From Hippophae tibetana (taxonomy: Eukaryota; Streptophyta; Magnoliopsida; Rosales; Elaeagnaceae): a DNA stretch of 64,000 nucleotides. The stretch lies in the NCBI GenBank assembly GCA_037013495.1, contig CM072804.1, positions 32,900,501-32,964,500 of the forward strand. Direction: 5' to 3'. The stretch's first letter is position 1, and each line of letters begins with the position of its first letter. The translations under genes were made by a program, and so were the position numbers. The notes below the pieces were generated by a model. That model did no database searches. It was not told the origin of the DNA and was given only the letters and a program-made list of their open reading frames with translations. Shown here piece after piece: positions 1 to 10,523 of the stretch.

Positions 1-201
1 TATTGTTAGATCTCAAGTAAGAACACATTTGAGATCTCCTATAAAAGTAAAAGGCATTATTGAACTTAGGTGATCCACTGACCAACCTTTGTATTTCATC
101 CATTACAAAATATCTGAAAGAATTAAACTTACAAAGTAGAGGGAAATGATCAACATCATAGCAATTAAACCCAAACTGGGTGTACTTGCTTTGATACCAA
201 T
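1..201. other. Unidentified AT-rich sequence, possibly internal to a minus-strand retroelement
   Basis: No convincing coding potential is seen in either strand. Read on the minus strand it lies directly downstream of a primer-binding-like motif (188-199), so it may be the leader or start of gag of an LTR element that continues off the left edge. The translations I tried did not resemble a known gag. Confidence 0.3.
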
Positions 202-1396
202 TGAAAAATTCTAAAACCTGATACACACACATAAGGAGATGAAGATGCCTATTGAACTTATCCCTATAAGCAATGAAAAAAATAATAGATTGAAAGTAGA
301 GTACTTAATATAAGGAGTACCAATATAATATATAACCAATGGAAACATTTAGAGTAAGATATATAAGTAAATTAAAATTCAAATAGAGAGTTAAAAAGCA
401 TTTTAATCAAATTTTAAATAACAATATGTTTTAACATATATAATTTAAACCTAGATCATACTAGCACCATAAATGAGCATGCATAACATGAGATATAAAT
501 AGGTAAACCCACATAGAGACTGTATCTATGTAGTAACATCCTAAGGTTGCTTATGATAACCACTCAGCATCAAACAATTCACTAATCAATACCATTGTTA
601 TAACTTTAAAAGAAATAAAACCAATAATACCTTTATCAATTGGAACCTCTTTCATAACTACATATTAATACTTTTGCTTGTTGCTTTCACAACTACTTGG
701 ATATACACACGAACTCGGCTATCCTTCAAAGCCAACACTACTTTATGTGACATGATCACATACCACATAACAGTAATGGGTAGAATCAACTAACACAACC
801 TTTGAATACTACTCACATAGAAAAGTGTTCACTCACCATGTAAAATAGCAACTCATACTATTCTACGCTCACACGAATGTATCACAATTACAAATATAAT
901 TAGTGAAATGGAATTCTAATCAATGAAAATTTTGATAGAGTTTTAAGAGATTTTTTGAATTAATTTGCAATTAATCAAAGGGGTATTTATAGCAATCAAT
1001 CAGCTACCTCATTGACCACCTCACCAACCACATTACTAAGGATGGTAACGAGGTCCATGGCGAGGGTTGTGTTGAGGTGCCAAAAAGTTACATTTTTCAT
1101 TTCCAAAATGCTAAGTAATATATACAAATACCTATATCTAAAACAAGTAAAAAATATAGAGTAAAAATACAAGCTCGATCGTCAAAAACTAGCACTCCAT
1201 TTAGCATGTACACTATGAAAACCAAGCATGTGTTTTGTATAAACATGCTTACATACAAAGTATACATAACTATGTGCATATGTAAATAACTGATTCGTAT
1301 TAACTAACCTTACACAGAGGATCACAAAAACATTAAGTAAAAAAAAGATAATGTGTTTTGTACAAGTAATGCCAACACCCCGGCAAAAGTGTAACA
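202..1396 (-). repeat. Candidate LTR of a minus-strand retrotransposon
   Basis: Read on the minus strand, TGGTATCAAAGC (plus 188-199), close to the usual tRNA-Met primer site, follows a possible LTR end (TG at plus 202). A TATAAATA box lies at plus 984-991 on the minus strand, where an LTR promoter would be expected. The outer boundary near 1396 (plus strand ends in ..aaca) is a guess, and no second copy is in the window. Seen: primer-like motif and TATA box. Inferred: the LTR assignment. Confidence 0.33.
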
Positions 1397-2593
1397 TGAC
1401 TTACAATAATATTCTAAAATAATGTTGTTAAAAAACTATACATAAAGTTCTATATGTTAATTAAAATTTATAATATAGTACAAACCTCATTAAAAGCTTT
1501 AAAAATCTATAAAATTTTATGTTATGATCAAAATATATAATTATGCCATAAATGTTAGTAAAAACTCATTACTTACGTAAGGATCAATTATATATTTTCT
1601 AGACATTCTCATTTCTAGTACGAAACTACTAAATTTGTGAAACTTAAGTAAACAAATGTAAACATTGTGAATATGTGTAAGTTTAAAACAAAACAAAAAA
1701 CAATTACCTATAAAATTTGTGTAAAATGTGTCCAATCATAGAACCAAAAAAGCTACACGGCTCAATAGGCTCTACAAATGTATCATCTCCTATTAATTTC
1801 ACAATTATAAAATTAAATAATTTACAATTTATAAATAACTAAACTTTCCAAACAAGACAACTCTAAACACTAAGTTTTAAAATAAAGTTTCATAATCTCC
1901 TTCTAAATTTAAATCCTCGTAACCTCTAAACTAATATTATATTTACTAATTAACTAAAATTACTCAAATTAAATGAAGTGTCATGGATACTAAAAATAAT
2001 CAATTTATATAAAAATAGCTAAAAAATGAATTATTTAATTATTATTCATATTTTTTAAGATATTGAAAAATTTATGGTTTTTAAGTTCAAGATTTTTCTC
2101 CAAATTAATTAATATACGAGGGTAAGGATAATGCAATAATAAGAACATTAAATCCATATTTATTTATATAGGAATTGAAACTATCAAAAGTAAATTGTTT
2201 GGCATTTGTTTTAAAGAATCATTTAAACCAAATATTCTTAAACCAATGAGTGCTAAAAAGGAAAAATTACAAATAAGGAAAGAGGAGAAAGATAGTTTTA
2301 ATTTGATAGCGTAAATGCTACAAATGATAAAGAACAAGTGAAGATTTTGTGAGAAAATGCCGTAAGGAAAGGGGTTGCCAAACTGATTTTATTTTTTTCT
2401 TTTCTCTTTTTACTTTCTCTGTTCGATTCTATCTCATTATTTGTACAAAAATAAAACTACAAATTATTTTTAAAATCTGACAACTTATCATTTTAAACTT
2501 TGAAAAAATAATTAATATTAACATTATTAATTCTAAAGGAAAACATTTTTGCCTTCCGATAATAATTTAGAATATCAATAAAACAAAAAGTAG
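1397..2593. other. Intergenic AT-rich stretch, nothing recognised
   Basis: Long A/T runs with stops in all frames. No domain, terminal repeat or tandem structure was recognised. Confidence 0.5.
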
Positions 2594-3921
2594 TGTAAGA
2601 TTACTGAGCGTTGAGAATATTTATGAACGAAACATCTTAATATAATTTTAGTTTTTATGTGTTTTTCAAAAATATTTTCAAGCGGAAGAAATTATTAAGC
2701 TCTAACAATTACATCTCAGGTATATCTATGTTTCCGTATATGTTAGATTTAATATTAAATATATAATAACTTGTGCATATAGGCTACTTGATTGATCGAG
2801 CCATGTTTAGATCAATCGAGCTTAATTACCTAGTTGATTTACTTTTTATATAACTAGATCGATCGAGGAATTAATACTCGATCAATCAAGCACTAATTCA
2901 ATCAAGATTAATGAGTAGATCAATCTACTTATTTTTTATTTAATTAATTATTTTACTAGATCGATCGAACATAATTACCTAGTTGAATTAATTTTTACAT
3001 AACTAGATCGATCGAGGAATTAATACTCGATCATTCGAGCACTAGATTGATCGAGATTAATGAGTAGATCGATCCAATTATTTTAGATTTAATCAATGGT
3101 TTGATTAGATTGATCGAGCTTGACTAAATCGATCAAGACACCATGTTCAATCAATCGAGCTAGTTCTAGATTCATGGAGCAATCGGGTCTTCAAGTTTGA
3201 TATAATTTTTACTCAAGCCAATTTGTTTTATTACTATATTGTGTCTATGTTTTAAAAACCTTTCCAATATTTTCAAGGACATATTTTTAATAGACCTTTG
3301 ACCTAGGATTTCTAATCATTCTATTTAATCATACTTAACCACATAAGAGCATTATTTAGCATTATTTTCTCTCTTGTTTTGCTAAAACTATTCTTGTAGG
3401 CTTTTTCATTGAGTTAATTTGTCAAACATTTATGATTGTGTTCGATGAATTAACAAGCCTACAATATTTGTGATATTGTGATTTAAATTAATTGTTCTAA
3501 GGCTACCAGTTGAATTTTATTTATCTGATATATTTATTAAATAATCTAATTAGGTTCTAGCTATAAGAGTTCGATTAACTTGTGTAACTCGAGTTCATTG
3601 GAATGTCAATTCAGATGTGAATATCTTTGTTGTGGAGAATATGACGAAAACAGTGGCTTGTAAGTAGGTTACTTGGGAGCATTACACTAGTGGGTAGTTT
3701 CAGTCTTAACCTTGTAATTGGACTTAATTTATTTTTCATATTGGATAGTTAAGTGGTCCGATAGATCAATGATTTTTCCCTTAGATCATTAGTGTAGTTT
3801 AAGTTATTTTTACCTAAAAAACTCATGTATTAATCTTTATATTTTTACATTATTTTATTTATACGAAATTAATTATTTTATGAAATTTTAATTTATCATA
3901 CTTTTATTGATATTTTATTCA
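2594..3921 (+). repeat. Solo LTR of a SIRE-like copia family with TCGATCGAG-rich core
   Basis: This stretch aligns by eye with 32668-33899: both start TGTAA, share the text around 'taattttagtttttatgtg' and 'taagtggtccgat', and carry a core with many short GATCGATCGAG/AATCGAGC-type words. The right end diverges and a ~30-bp piece near 3860 is missing relative to the other copy. No internal coding region of this family adjoins it, so it is read as a solo or isolated LTR. Strand is inferred from the 3' LTR of the plus-strand element at 28911-33899. No clear target-site duplication was found. Confidence 0.6.
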
Positions 3922-3949
3922 CTCGTCCTCTAGTAACAAAAAAGAGAAG

Positions 3950-5460
3950 CTTTCAATGTGAGTGATACAAAGTGAAAAAAAAATACTTATTTCTCTCAAC
4001 TCGTAAACTTAAGTGACAACTTGGGCAAATTTTCACTTGAAATTATTGGACCAACTTTGGTGCTTGAATAATTTCACTATATTAATTGTGAAACCATCTC
4101 AAATTGAGATAATTAAACGTGCTAAAAAATTTAAAGAAATAAGTACTAGAAAAAGAGTAACAAGTTTTAATAAAAAATTAATATAAAATAATTTTGTACT
4201 CTTCAAATGGTATTGAGACTTATTTTCAAATAATGAGAATTTAGCATGAGATAAATCCTATTCACCTTTTAATTTTCCTTTAAGCGATATGTTTCTCTTA
4301 TTCCCACCAACTCTAGACCCTTCACACTTTTCTTAAAACTTTTGTAAATTTTCTTCAAAAAAAAAAATTCAAAGTGAAAAATACTTATTTATCTCAATTG
4401 ATTAACTTAATGTGATAGCTTGTAGCAAATTTTCAATTGAAACGTGGGATTAACTTTTGTTTTGAAATAATTTTACTATATTAATTGTGAAACCATCACA
4501 AAATGAGATATTAAAAAGTTCTAAAAAGTATAAAGGAAGAAGCGCTAGAAAAAGAGTAAGAAGTTGCAATAGAAAATAAATATAAAATACTTTCTTACTT
4601 TTCAAAATGATATTGATGAGACTTATTTTCAAATAACGGGAATCTAGCCAAAGATTAATAATATTCACCATTTAGTTTTCCTTTAAGAAATATTTCTCTT
4701 TTATTCCCACCACCACTAGACCCTTCACACTTTTTTTTTTTTACTTCTGCAAATTTCCTTCGTAAATCTTTTCAAAGTTAAAAAAAATACTTCTTTATCT
4801 CACCTGATATGAGGTGACAACTTGTGAAAAAACTTAGCTTCAAATTATTGGCCCAACTTTTGTTTTTAAATAATTCTATTATATTATTTGTGAAACCATG
4901 TCAAATTGAGATATTTAAAAGTGCTAAAAATATATAAATAGAGAAGTGCTAGAAAATGAGTAAGAAGTTGTTATAAAAAATAAATAAAAAATACATTCTT
5001 ACTCTTTAAAATGATATTGAGACTTTTTTTCAAATAATGGGAATACAGCCAAAGATGAATGATATTCACCCTTTAATTTTTCTTTATAAGAGATATTTGT
5101 CTCTTATTTCCATCACCATCAGACCCTTCACACTTTTCTTGAAACTTCTTAAAATTTTCTTCATAAATTTTTCATTTTTATAAGAAAATGAAGAAGATGA
5201 ATAAGAAATTATAAGAAAATATTAGGTGACAACCAGTCTCGAATTTTGACCTGAAATTATTATACCAACTTTTGTTCTAAAATAATTATATTATATTAAT
5301 TGTAAAACTATCTCAAATTGATATATTTAAATGTTCTAAGAAAAATTATAAAGAAAGAAGTGCTAGAAAAGTAGTAAGCAATTATAATAAAAAAATAAAT
5401 ATAAAATACTTTCTTATTCTTCAAAATGATATTTAGACTGATTTTAAAATAATGGGAATA
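3950..5460. repeat. Tandem array of a ~400-bp unit, left part
   Basis: The phrase 'gtgacaacttg...aaattattggaccaac' recurs at about 4013, 4412, 4814 and 5226, giving spacings of 399, 402 and 412 bases. Each unit then has the same order of words: an attgtgaaaccatctcaaa segment, a gctagaaaaagagtaag segment, an ataatgggaat segment, then ttcccaccaccactagaccc and an A-rich end. The units differ by many substitutions and small indels. The last unit is interrupted at 5460 by the gypsy insertion. Short ORFs on the minus strand recur only because the unit does. Confidence 0.85.
5456..5460. repeat. Target-site duplication of the gypsy element, left copy (GAATA)
   Basis: GAATA lies immediately left of the LTR starting at 5461 and is matched by GAATA at 10519-10523 directly right of the other LTR. 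Five bases is the usual duplication length for LTR retrotransposons. Confidence 0.9.
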
Positions 5461-5836
5461 TGTTAGGGTTATTTTTGTTTTGATTGAAGGAGATAACACA
5501 CAGAGGAGGGAAATTAAATCTTCATTCTCATTGAAAAACATTCTCTGGATTCCTTGGCCTTTATATAGCCTTATAGATCAGATTATTGAAAGAAAATTAC
5601 ATTGATTTAACTAAATCAGTTGGATCGTAACAGAAAATCAGCAGAAATGCTACGGACTCACCTTCGCGCCCTTCATACCTGTCAGAGTTCTTCTAACTAC
5701 TTGAGTGGTTCCTTGTTAACAGATTGGGGTGTTCCCCTCCTCCTTCGAGCCTGATCGTTGCTTTGGGATGGAGCCATAACCCTCTTCTTTCTTCTCTGCG
5801 AACGCATGTAGAGCTGGTGCGTTTTAGCACCCATCA
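5461..5836 (-). repeat. 3' LTR of the gypsy chromovirus
   Basis: 376 bp, TG...CA, matching 10145-10518 along its whole length. It contains a CTATATAAAG-type TATA box on the minus strand near 5559-5568. The first three transcribed-strand bases (TGA, plus 5834-5836) also serve as the stop codon of the pol reading frame. Confidence 0.95.
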
Positions 5837-6235
5837 ACTCCTCCCTGCTTGAGGATCATTGTCCGCAATGATGAAGGATGGATATGTTTTAGAAAAACGC
5901 CATTCATTTTCCCACGTAGCATCCTCTATCGATTCTCCAGCCCACTTCACTAAATTTTTTGATTTTGGTCGATATTTACCTTTTTTGATCACTCTTCGGT
6001 CCAAGACAAACTCAGGTTGAGGAAGCATGGTTGAATTTTCTAAGATAGGAGGTAGGATTGCGAGGGGTGGAACGTCCTGCCCCAAGTGTCTCTTGAGGCG
6101 ACTAACATGAAAGACATTGTGTATCTGGGATTCAGGAAGCAATTCCAGCCTATACACTACTGCCCCAATTTGTGCTGTGATTTTGTATGGCCCATAGAAA
6201 CGTGGAGCTAACTTAATGGAAGCTCGGAAAGCCAC
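5834..6235 (-). pseudogene. Gypsy integrase C-terminus with chromodomain
   Basis: The last 133 residues of pol. The N-terminal half (FYGPYKI, then HNVFHVSRLKRHLG) is the usual integrase C-terminal module of plant gypsy elements. Residues about 75-125 form a chromodomain (PEFVLDRRVIKKGKYRPKS, then LVKWAGESIEDATWE), which in this family helps target integration to modified histones. This segment is open and ends on the TGA formed by the start of the 3' LTR. It is listed as a pseudogene because the pol frame upstream is broken. Confidence 0.9.
5837..5849 (-). other. Polypurine tract of the gypsy element
   Basis: On the minus strand AGCAGGGAGGAGT abuts the 3' LTR, the position and composition expected for the plus-strand primer of reverse transcription. 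It lies within the end of the coding frame, encoding the last residues QAGRS. Confidence 0.8.
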
Positions 6236-6295
6236 AAATGTTTGTCTATATGGTTGGAGGTGGAGGTATACATAATCTCCTACTACAAAGGATAC

Positions 6296-7120
6296 TTATC
6301 TACGATGTTGATCAGTGTGACACTTCATACGGTTCTGAGCTATTAGGAGATGGTGGTGCAGATCACACAAAATGGTGTCCCTATCATGCAAGCATTCATC
6401 TACCAACTGAACTTTGGAAGTACCAGGAATGTAGGCCAACAAACGAGGGGGTGGGTGGCCATAAACTTCCTCAAAGGGTGTCATTTTAGTGGAAGAATGT
6501 GTTGCTGTATTATAACTATATTCTACCCAAGGCAACCATTCTATCCATTGGCTTGGTTGTACCCCAGTAAATCAACGTAGATATTGTTCCAAGGTGTGGT
6601 TGACTACTTCTGTCTGCCCATCGGTTTGAGGGTGGTAACTTGAGCTCATACAAAGCTTAGTATCATGTAGACTGAATAGGGCTTTCTAGAAGGAACTTAC
6701 AAATATTTTGTCTCTGTCACTAATTATTGAAGTAGGAATGCCATGTAAGCATACTATGTTTTCCATAAACGCTTTAGCAACAATTATGGCAGTGAAAGGA
6801 TGTCTCAAAGCTATGAAGTGGCCATATTTGGTCAAACAATCTACTATCACCATAATCACCGTATGTCCTTTGGAAGGGGGCAACCCTTCTATGAAATACA
6901 TTGAGATATCTGTCCAGCTTTTATTAGGAATAGGTAGGGGCTGTAGTAATCCAGCTGGTTTCATGCAGTCATTCTTGCACCTTTGACATATATCACATGA
7001 ATGTAGGAATCTTTTCACACCTTGCTGCATGTTGGGCCATATAAAATTTTGTTTGATGCGGGAAAGTGTCTTGTGGAATCTGAAGTGCCCTGTTGTTGGT
7101 GTTGAGTGACATTCAGCCAT
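6296..7120 (-). pseudogene. Gypsy integrase zinc-binding and catalytic core, inactivated
   Basis: An HHCC zinc-binding region opens the segment (H..H, then CDICQRC). The core follows: WTDISMYFIEGLP, SDRDKIF, and YHPQTDGQTEVVN near 6610-6640, then MPWVEYSYNTATHSSTKMTPF. In this family the first catalytic aspartate lies in a 'MDF' context; here the codon is TAT (tyrosine) near 6891-6893. The second aspartate (SDRD) and the glutamate (GQTE) are still present. Stops fall near 6686 and near 6578, so the core is also truncated. Seen: residues and stops. Known: the D,D-35-E requirement. Inferred: loss of integration activity. Confidence 0.9.
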
Positions 7121-7399
7121 AAGTTAAGGAATTAGGGAGGACTGTGGGTTTAGATAAACCTTATTTTTTTTTAACCAAACCCCATCACGCTGGCAAAAAA
7201 TTGTGTTTCCCCTATGGAGATTCTGGCTTATAGCTTTTCATAAAATGGATCTTGTTGGACTTCTTTTTGGAGGCTAGACCAACAGGCTGCTTAGGGTTGT
7301 GAAATGGAGATCAATTGAAATTCCACCCTTCTTGATAATAAGTCTACTGCCTGATTCTCTGAGCCCTTCTTGTATTCAATCTGATAGTCATACCCGAGC

Positions 7400-8727
7400 A
7401 GCTTAGGTAACCATCTTGCTTGAGCTGGGGTGGTAATCCTTTGCTCTAAGAGGTATTTAAGGCTTCATTGATCTGTACGCATGATGAAAGGTTTTCCCAA
7501 CAGATAGGGGCACCATAGTTTGATAGCCTTCACTACAGCCAACATTTCCCTTTCATAAGTTGATAGGGCCAACGCTGATCCTTTGAGGGCAGCACTGTAA
7601 TAAGCTACTGGATGGTTTTCCTTGGTCAAGACTGCTCCTAGCCCTTTTCCACTAGCATCACATTCCATGAAAAAGGGTTGAGTAAAGTTAGGTAACCTTA
7701 GAACAGGAGGGGAAGTCAGTGCTTCCTTCAATTTTTGAAAGGTCTGAGCTGCAGCCTCATTCCACTAGAACCCTTCCTTCCCTAATAGGGAGGTGAAAGG
7801 TGTTGCTATTCCACCAAAGTGCCTAATAAATTTTCTGTAATAGCCAGCCAATCCTAGGAATCCTCTAACTCCCTTTGCTGTGGTTGGGGTTGGCCATTCT
7901 ATAACAACTCGAATTTTCGCAGGATCCACGGCCACCCCTTGTTCTGATATTAGGTGCCCTAGGTATTCAACCTGCAATACTCCAAAATGGCATTTGGAAG
8001 GTTTAACAATTAAACTGTTAGTTGCTAATACCTACAAAACCGTTTGTAGATGCAGTGTGTGATCCTCCCATGACTGAGAATACACTAAAATGTCATCAAA
8101 GAAAACCAATATAAAATTCCTGAGGTAGGGTCTAAAAAGATCATTCATTAAGCTTTGAAAGGTGGCTGGGGCATTAGTGAGACCAAAAGGAATCACAAGA
8201 AACTCATAGTGGCCTTCATGTGTCCAGAATGCTATTTTTGGGGTATCTTCTTCACGAACCCTGATCTGATGATACCCTGATCGAAGATCCAATTTGGAGT
8301 AGACTCTGGCTCCATGCAATTCGTCCAATAGTTCATCTATGACCGGTATAGGGTATTTTTCTTTGATAGTAATGGAGTTCAGAGACTTGTAATCCACGCA
8401 AAATCTCCAAGTTCCATCAGTTTTTCTTACTAGCAATACTAGTGATGAGAAGGGGCTATTGCTTGGTCTAATCAGGTTAGAGTGTAGGAGTTCTGGCACC
8501 ATTTTTTCTATCTCAGTTTTCTGATAGTAGGGGTAACGGTAGGGTCTTACACTTACTGGTCCAGTTCCTAGTTGCAGGGGAATACAGTGATTATATAATC
8601 GTTTAGAAGGAAGGTTGGTGGAGGGTTCAAATACTTGGGGGAATGCGGCCAATATTTTACTTATCTCAGGTGAATGAGTTCTAGTTTGTTCCTCTGAGGG
8701 TTTAGTGGGGAGTATCTGAAGGAACAT
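7400..8727 (-). pseudogene. Gypsy reverse transcriptase and RNase H
   Basis: The first 231-residue block (8032-8727) has the Ty3-type fingers and palm: [25 protein letters not shown] and the catalytic [10 protein letters not shown]. The connection block (about 7765-7977) carries VEYLGHLIS and [13 protein letters not shown]. RNase H (7465-7731) shows CDASGKGLGAVL, STYEREMLAVV and MRTDQ. A stop interrupts the chain near 8030, another near 7765 and another just after the RNase H MRTD motif. The block is one frame off from protease, implying a small indel near 8730. Catalytic RT residues look intact; the reading frame does not. Confidence 0.92.
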
Positions 8728-8729
8728 CC

Positions 8730-9026
8730 CTATATCTGGAAAGCTCTGGGTTTATAGTCCATCTCAATAGGACCCAAAGTCTCCAGCCATTGGAAGCCTA
8801 ACACCAGTTGGCATGCTGCAATAGGAAGGACATAGAAATCTGTGGTTACCTGATACCTTTGTATGGTAAGGCTAAGGTTGCAGCATTGCCCTGTGCATTC
8901 CATCTTCTCACGATTGGCCACCATTACTTCCAGCTTCCTCCCCTTGGTGATAGTTATTCCACATTGGAGAGTAAGAGCTTGATTAATGAAATTATGAGTA
9001 CTTCCTCCGTCAATCAACACTAGCAC
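8730..9026 (-). pseudogene. Gypsy aspartic protease
   Basis: 98 residues opening with VLIDGGSTHNFI, the retroelement aspartic protease active-site region, followed by LVLGFQWLETLGPIEMDY, the usual end of this domain. The site reads D-G-G rather than D-S/T-G; this DGG form is, to my knowledge, common in plant gypsy elements, so I do not count it as inactivating. The frame matches gag. A one-base shift at its end takes the reading into the RT frame. Confidence 0.85.
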
Positions 9027-9404
9027 TCTCTTTTTCTTTAACTACCCCATTACTTATATGGTTTGAGGATGTTCAGCTCCTGCTATGGCATGAAATGAGA
9101 TTTTAGGCATTACCTTTGGTGATTCCTGCTCTACATTTTCTTCAGAGTTTCCTGAGAGAATTTGTTCCATCTCCTTTATCATAAACAATTGTGGTCGTGC
9201 ACAATGGTGGCCAACTGTGAACTTCTCATCATAGTAGTAGCATAGTCCCTTATCTCAACGTTCACGTGCCTCCTGATTAGTGATGCGACGAAAGGTATTA
9301 GTTGAGGCAATTGGTGCAGAGTTTCTTCTTTGTTGGGGAGGGGGTCGTAACACACCAGTAGTAGGATTAGTGGAGGTCCTTACTGTCACAGAGGATGTTG
9401 GGTA

Positions 9405-10130
9405 TCATGGATATTGAATGGCCTTCCTCTGGAGCAGATTCTTTTCTTCAATCAATCTTGCCACCCCTATAGCTTCAGCCAACGTTCTTGGCTTTTTAAT
9501 TTTTACTTCAATTCTGATCTCATCTCTTAATCCAGCGATGAAACAACCTATCAAAAATTCTTCTGGAAGACTATCCACTCTGTGAGAGAGTTTCTCAAAT
9601 GTTTCCTGGTAAGTAGCTACACTTAAGGTATGTTTGAGTCTGATCAGGGCTTCAGAGGGATCTTCATAATCAGTTGGGCCAAATCCCAGCTGCATAGCTT
9701 GGATAAATTCCTCCCAAGTGAGTGGCCCACGGAACTTGGTGATCCATCTATGCCATTGTAAGGCAATACCCTCCAAATGAAACGATGCCAACTGCACTCT
9801 TTGTTCTGGTGTAGTATTTGTGAATTCAAAGTATTGCTCGGCTTTGTATATCCACCCAGTGGGATCTTCCCCTGCAAAGGTAGGAAATGATAGCCTAAAG
9901 TGGGAACGTGGTGGCTCATTAGGGTTCTTGAACCCACCATTTGGGCGTGGGTTTTCTTCTCGTGCGAACGGGTTTTCTTCAGGTAAATTCCGAGTGGCGC
10001 GAAGTCCCTGTAACTCGGTTAGCACAGTCTGTAAGGTTGCGCCTATCTGATTGAAGCCTGATTCATGCCTTGCTAGGGTTTCCAGTACCTCGCCGCGAAA
10101 CTCAGCGTTGGATTTACCCCTGGTGTCCAT
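9405..10130 (-). pseudogene. Gypsy gag (capsid part), cut off before the zinc knuckle
   Basis: Chosen start: ATG at minus 10130-10128, giving MDTRGKSNAEFRGEV; upstream codons are in the LTR and primer site. 241 residues are open up to a TGA at 9407-9405. The central region (RLSFPTFAGEDPTGWIYKAE, then FHLEGIALQWHRW) is the classic plant gypsy gag/capsid domain. The nucleocapsid continues beyond the stop around 9100-9260, where the knuckle reads CYYYDEKFTVGHHC: the second cysteine is replaced by tyrosine. The start codon lies only 15 bases from the 5' LTR. Confidence 0.9.
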
Positions 10131-10144
10131 GGCTTTGATACCAC
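10131..10144 (-). other. Primer-binding site of the gypsy element
   Basis: On the minus strand the 5' LTR is followed by G and then TGGTATCAAAGCC, close to the tRNA-iMet complement TGGTATCAGAGC used by most plant LTR elements. The gag ATG follows at once, so leader sequence is almost absent. Confidence 0.85.
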
Positions 10145-10518
10145 TGTTAGGGTTATTTTTGTTCTGATTGAAGAAGATGACACAAAGGAGGGAAATTAAA
10201 TCTTCATTCTCATTTAAAAACATTCTCTGGATTCCTTGGCCTTTATATAGCCTTACAGATCAGATTATTGAAAGGAAATTACATTGAATTAACTAAATCA
10301 GTTGGATTGTAATAGAAAATCAGCAGAAATGCTACAGACTCACCTTCGCGCCCTTCATACCTGTCAGAGTTCTTCTAACTGCTTAAGTGGTTCCTTGCTA
10401 ACAGATTGGGGTGTTCCCCTCCTCCTCCGAGCCTAATCGTTGCTCTGGGATGGAGTCCTAACCCTCTTCTTTCTTCTTTGCGAACGTGTGTAAAGCTGAT
10501 GTGTTTTAGCACCCATCA
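10145..10518 (-). repeat. 5' LTR of the gypsy chromovirus (promoter copy)
   Basis: 374 bp, partner of 5461-5836. It contains CTATATAAAG on the minus strand at 10241-10250, a likely core promoter with transcription toward lower coordinates. It is followed directly by the duplication GAATA (10519-10523). Confidence 0.95.
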
Positions 10519-10523
10519 GAATA
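10519..10523. repeat. Target-site duplication of the gypsy element, right copy (GAATA)
   Basis: Identical to 5456-5460; together they fix the insertion point inside the tandem array. Confidence 0.9.

Larger units (their letters stand above)
5461..10518 (-). mobile_element. Ty3/gypsy chromovirus, structurally complete but mutated
   Basis: A 5.06-kb LTR retrotransposon on the minus strand: two LTRs of 376 and 374 bp beginning TGTTAGGG and ending CCCATCA, a 5-bp duplication GAATA, a primer site, a polypurine tract and, in order, gag, protease, reverse transcriptase, RNase H, integrase and a C-terminal chromodomain. The pol order (integrase last) defines Ty3/gypsy and the chromodomain defines a chromovirus; small size and short LTRs would suit the Reina group, which is inference. 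The LTRs differ at roughly 25 sites by eye (about 7%), mostly transitions. Frameshifts near 8730 and between RNase H and integrase, several stops and a lost integrase aspartate make autonomous movement unlikely. It sits inside the ~400-bp tandem array. Confidence 0.95.

Noticed and set aside
1097-1735. Three short minus-strand ORFs
   Set aside because: 60-71 codons, rich in Cys/Phe/Tyr as expected from AT-rich noncoding DNA; no domain, and they overlap each other in different frames.
2760-3180. Restriction-modification or integron-like site array from TCGATCGAG words
   Set aside because: The words lie inside an LTR shared with another locus; nothing bacterial is nearby.
4450-5541. Two similar 73-77-codon minus ORFs (..SLINIILKSKKVFYIYFLL..)
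   Set aside because: Their similarity comes from the ~400-bp tandem unit; the frame is not kept in other units, so no protein is implied.
8730-9026. Gypsy protease active site D-G-G as an inactivating change
   Set aside because: As far as I recall this form is frequent in plant gypsy elements, so it is not evidence of decay by itself.
10241-10250. Promoter of a host gene
   Set aside because: The TATA box is in the 5' LTR of the gypsy element and has a counterpart in the 3' LTR.
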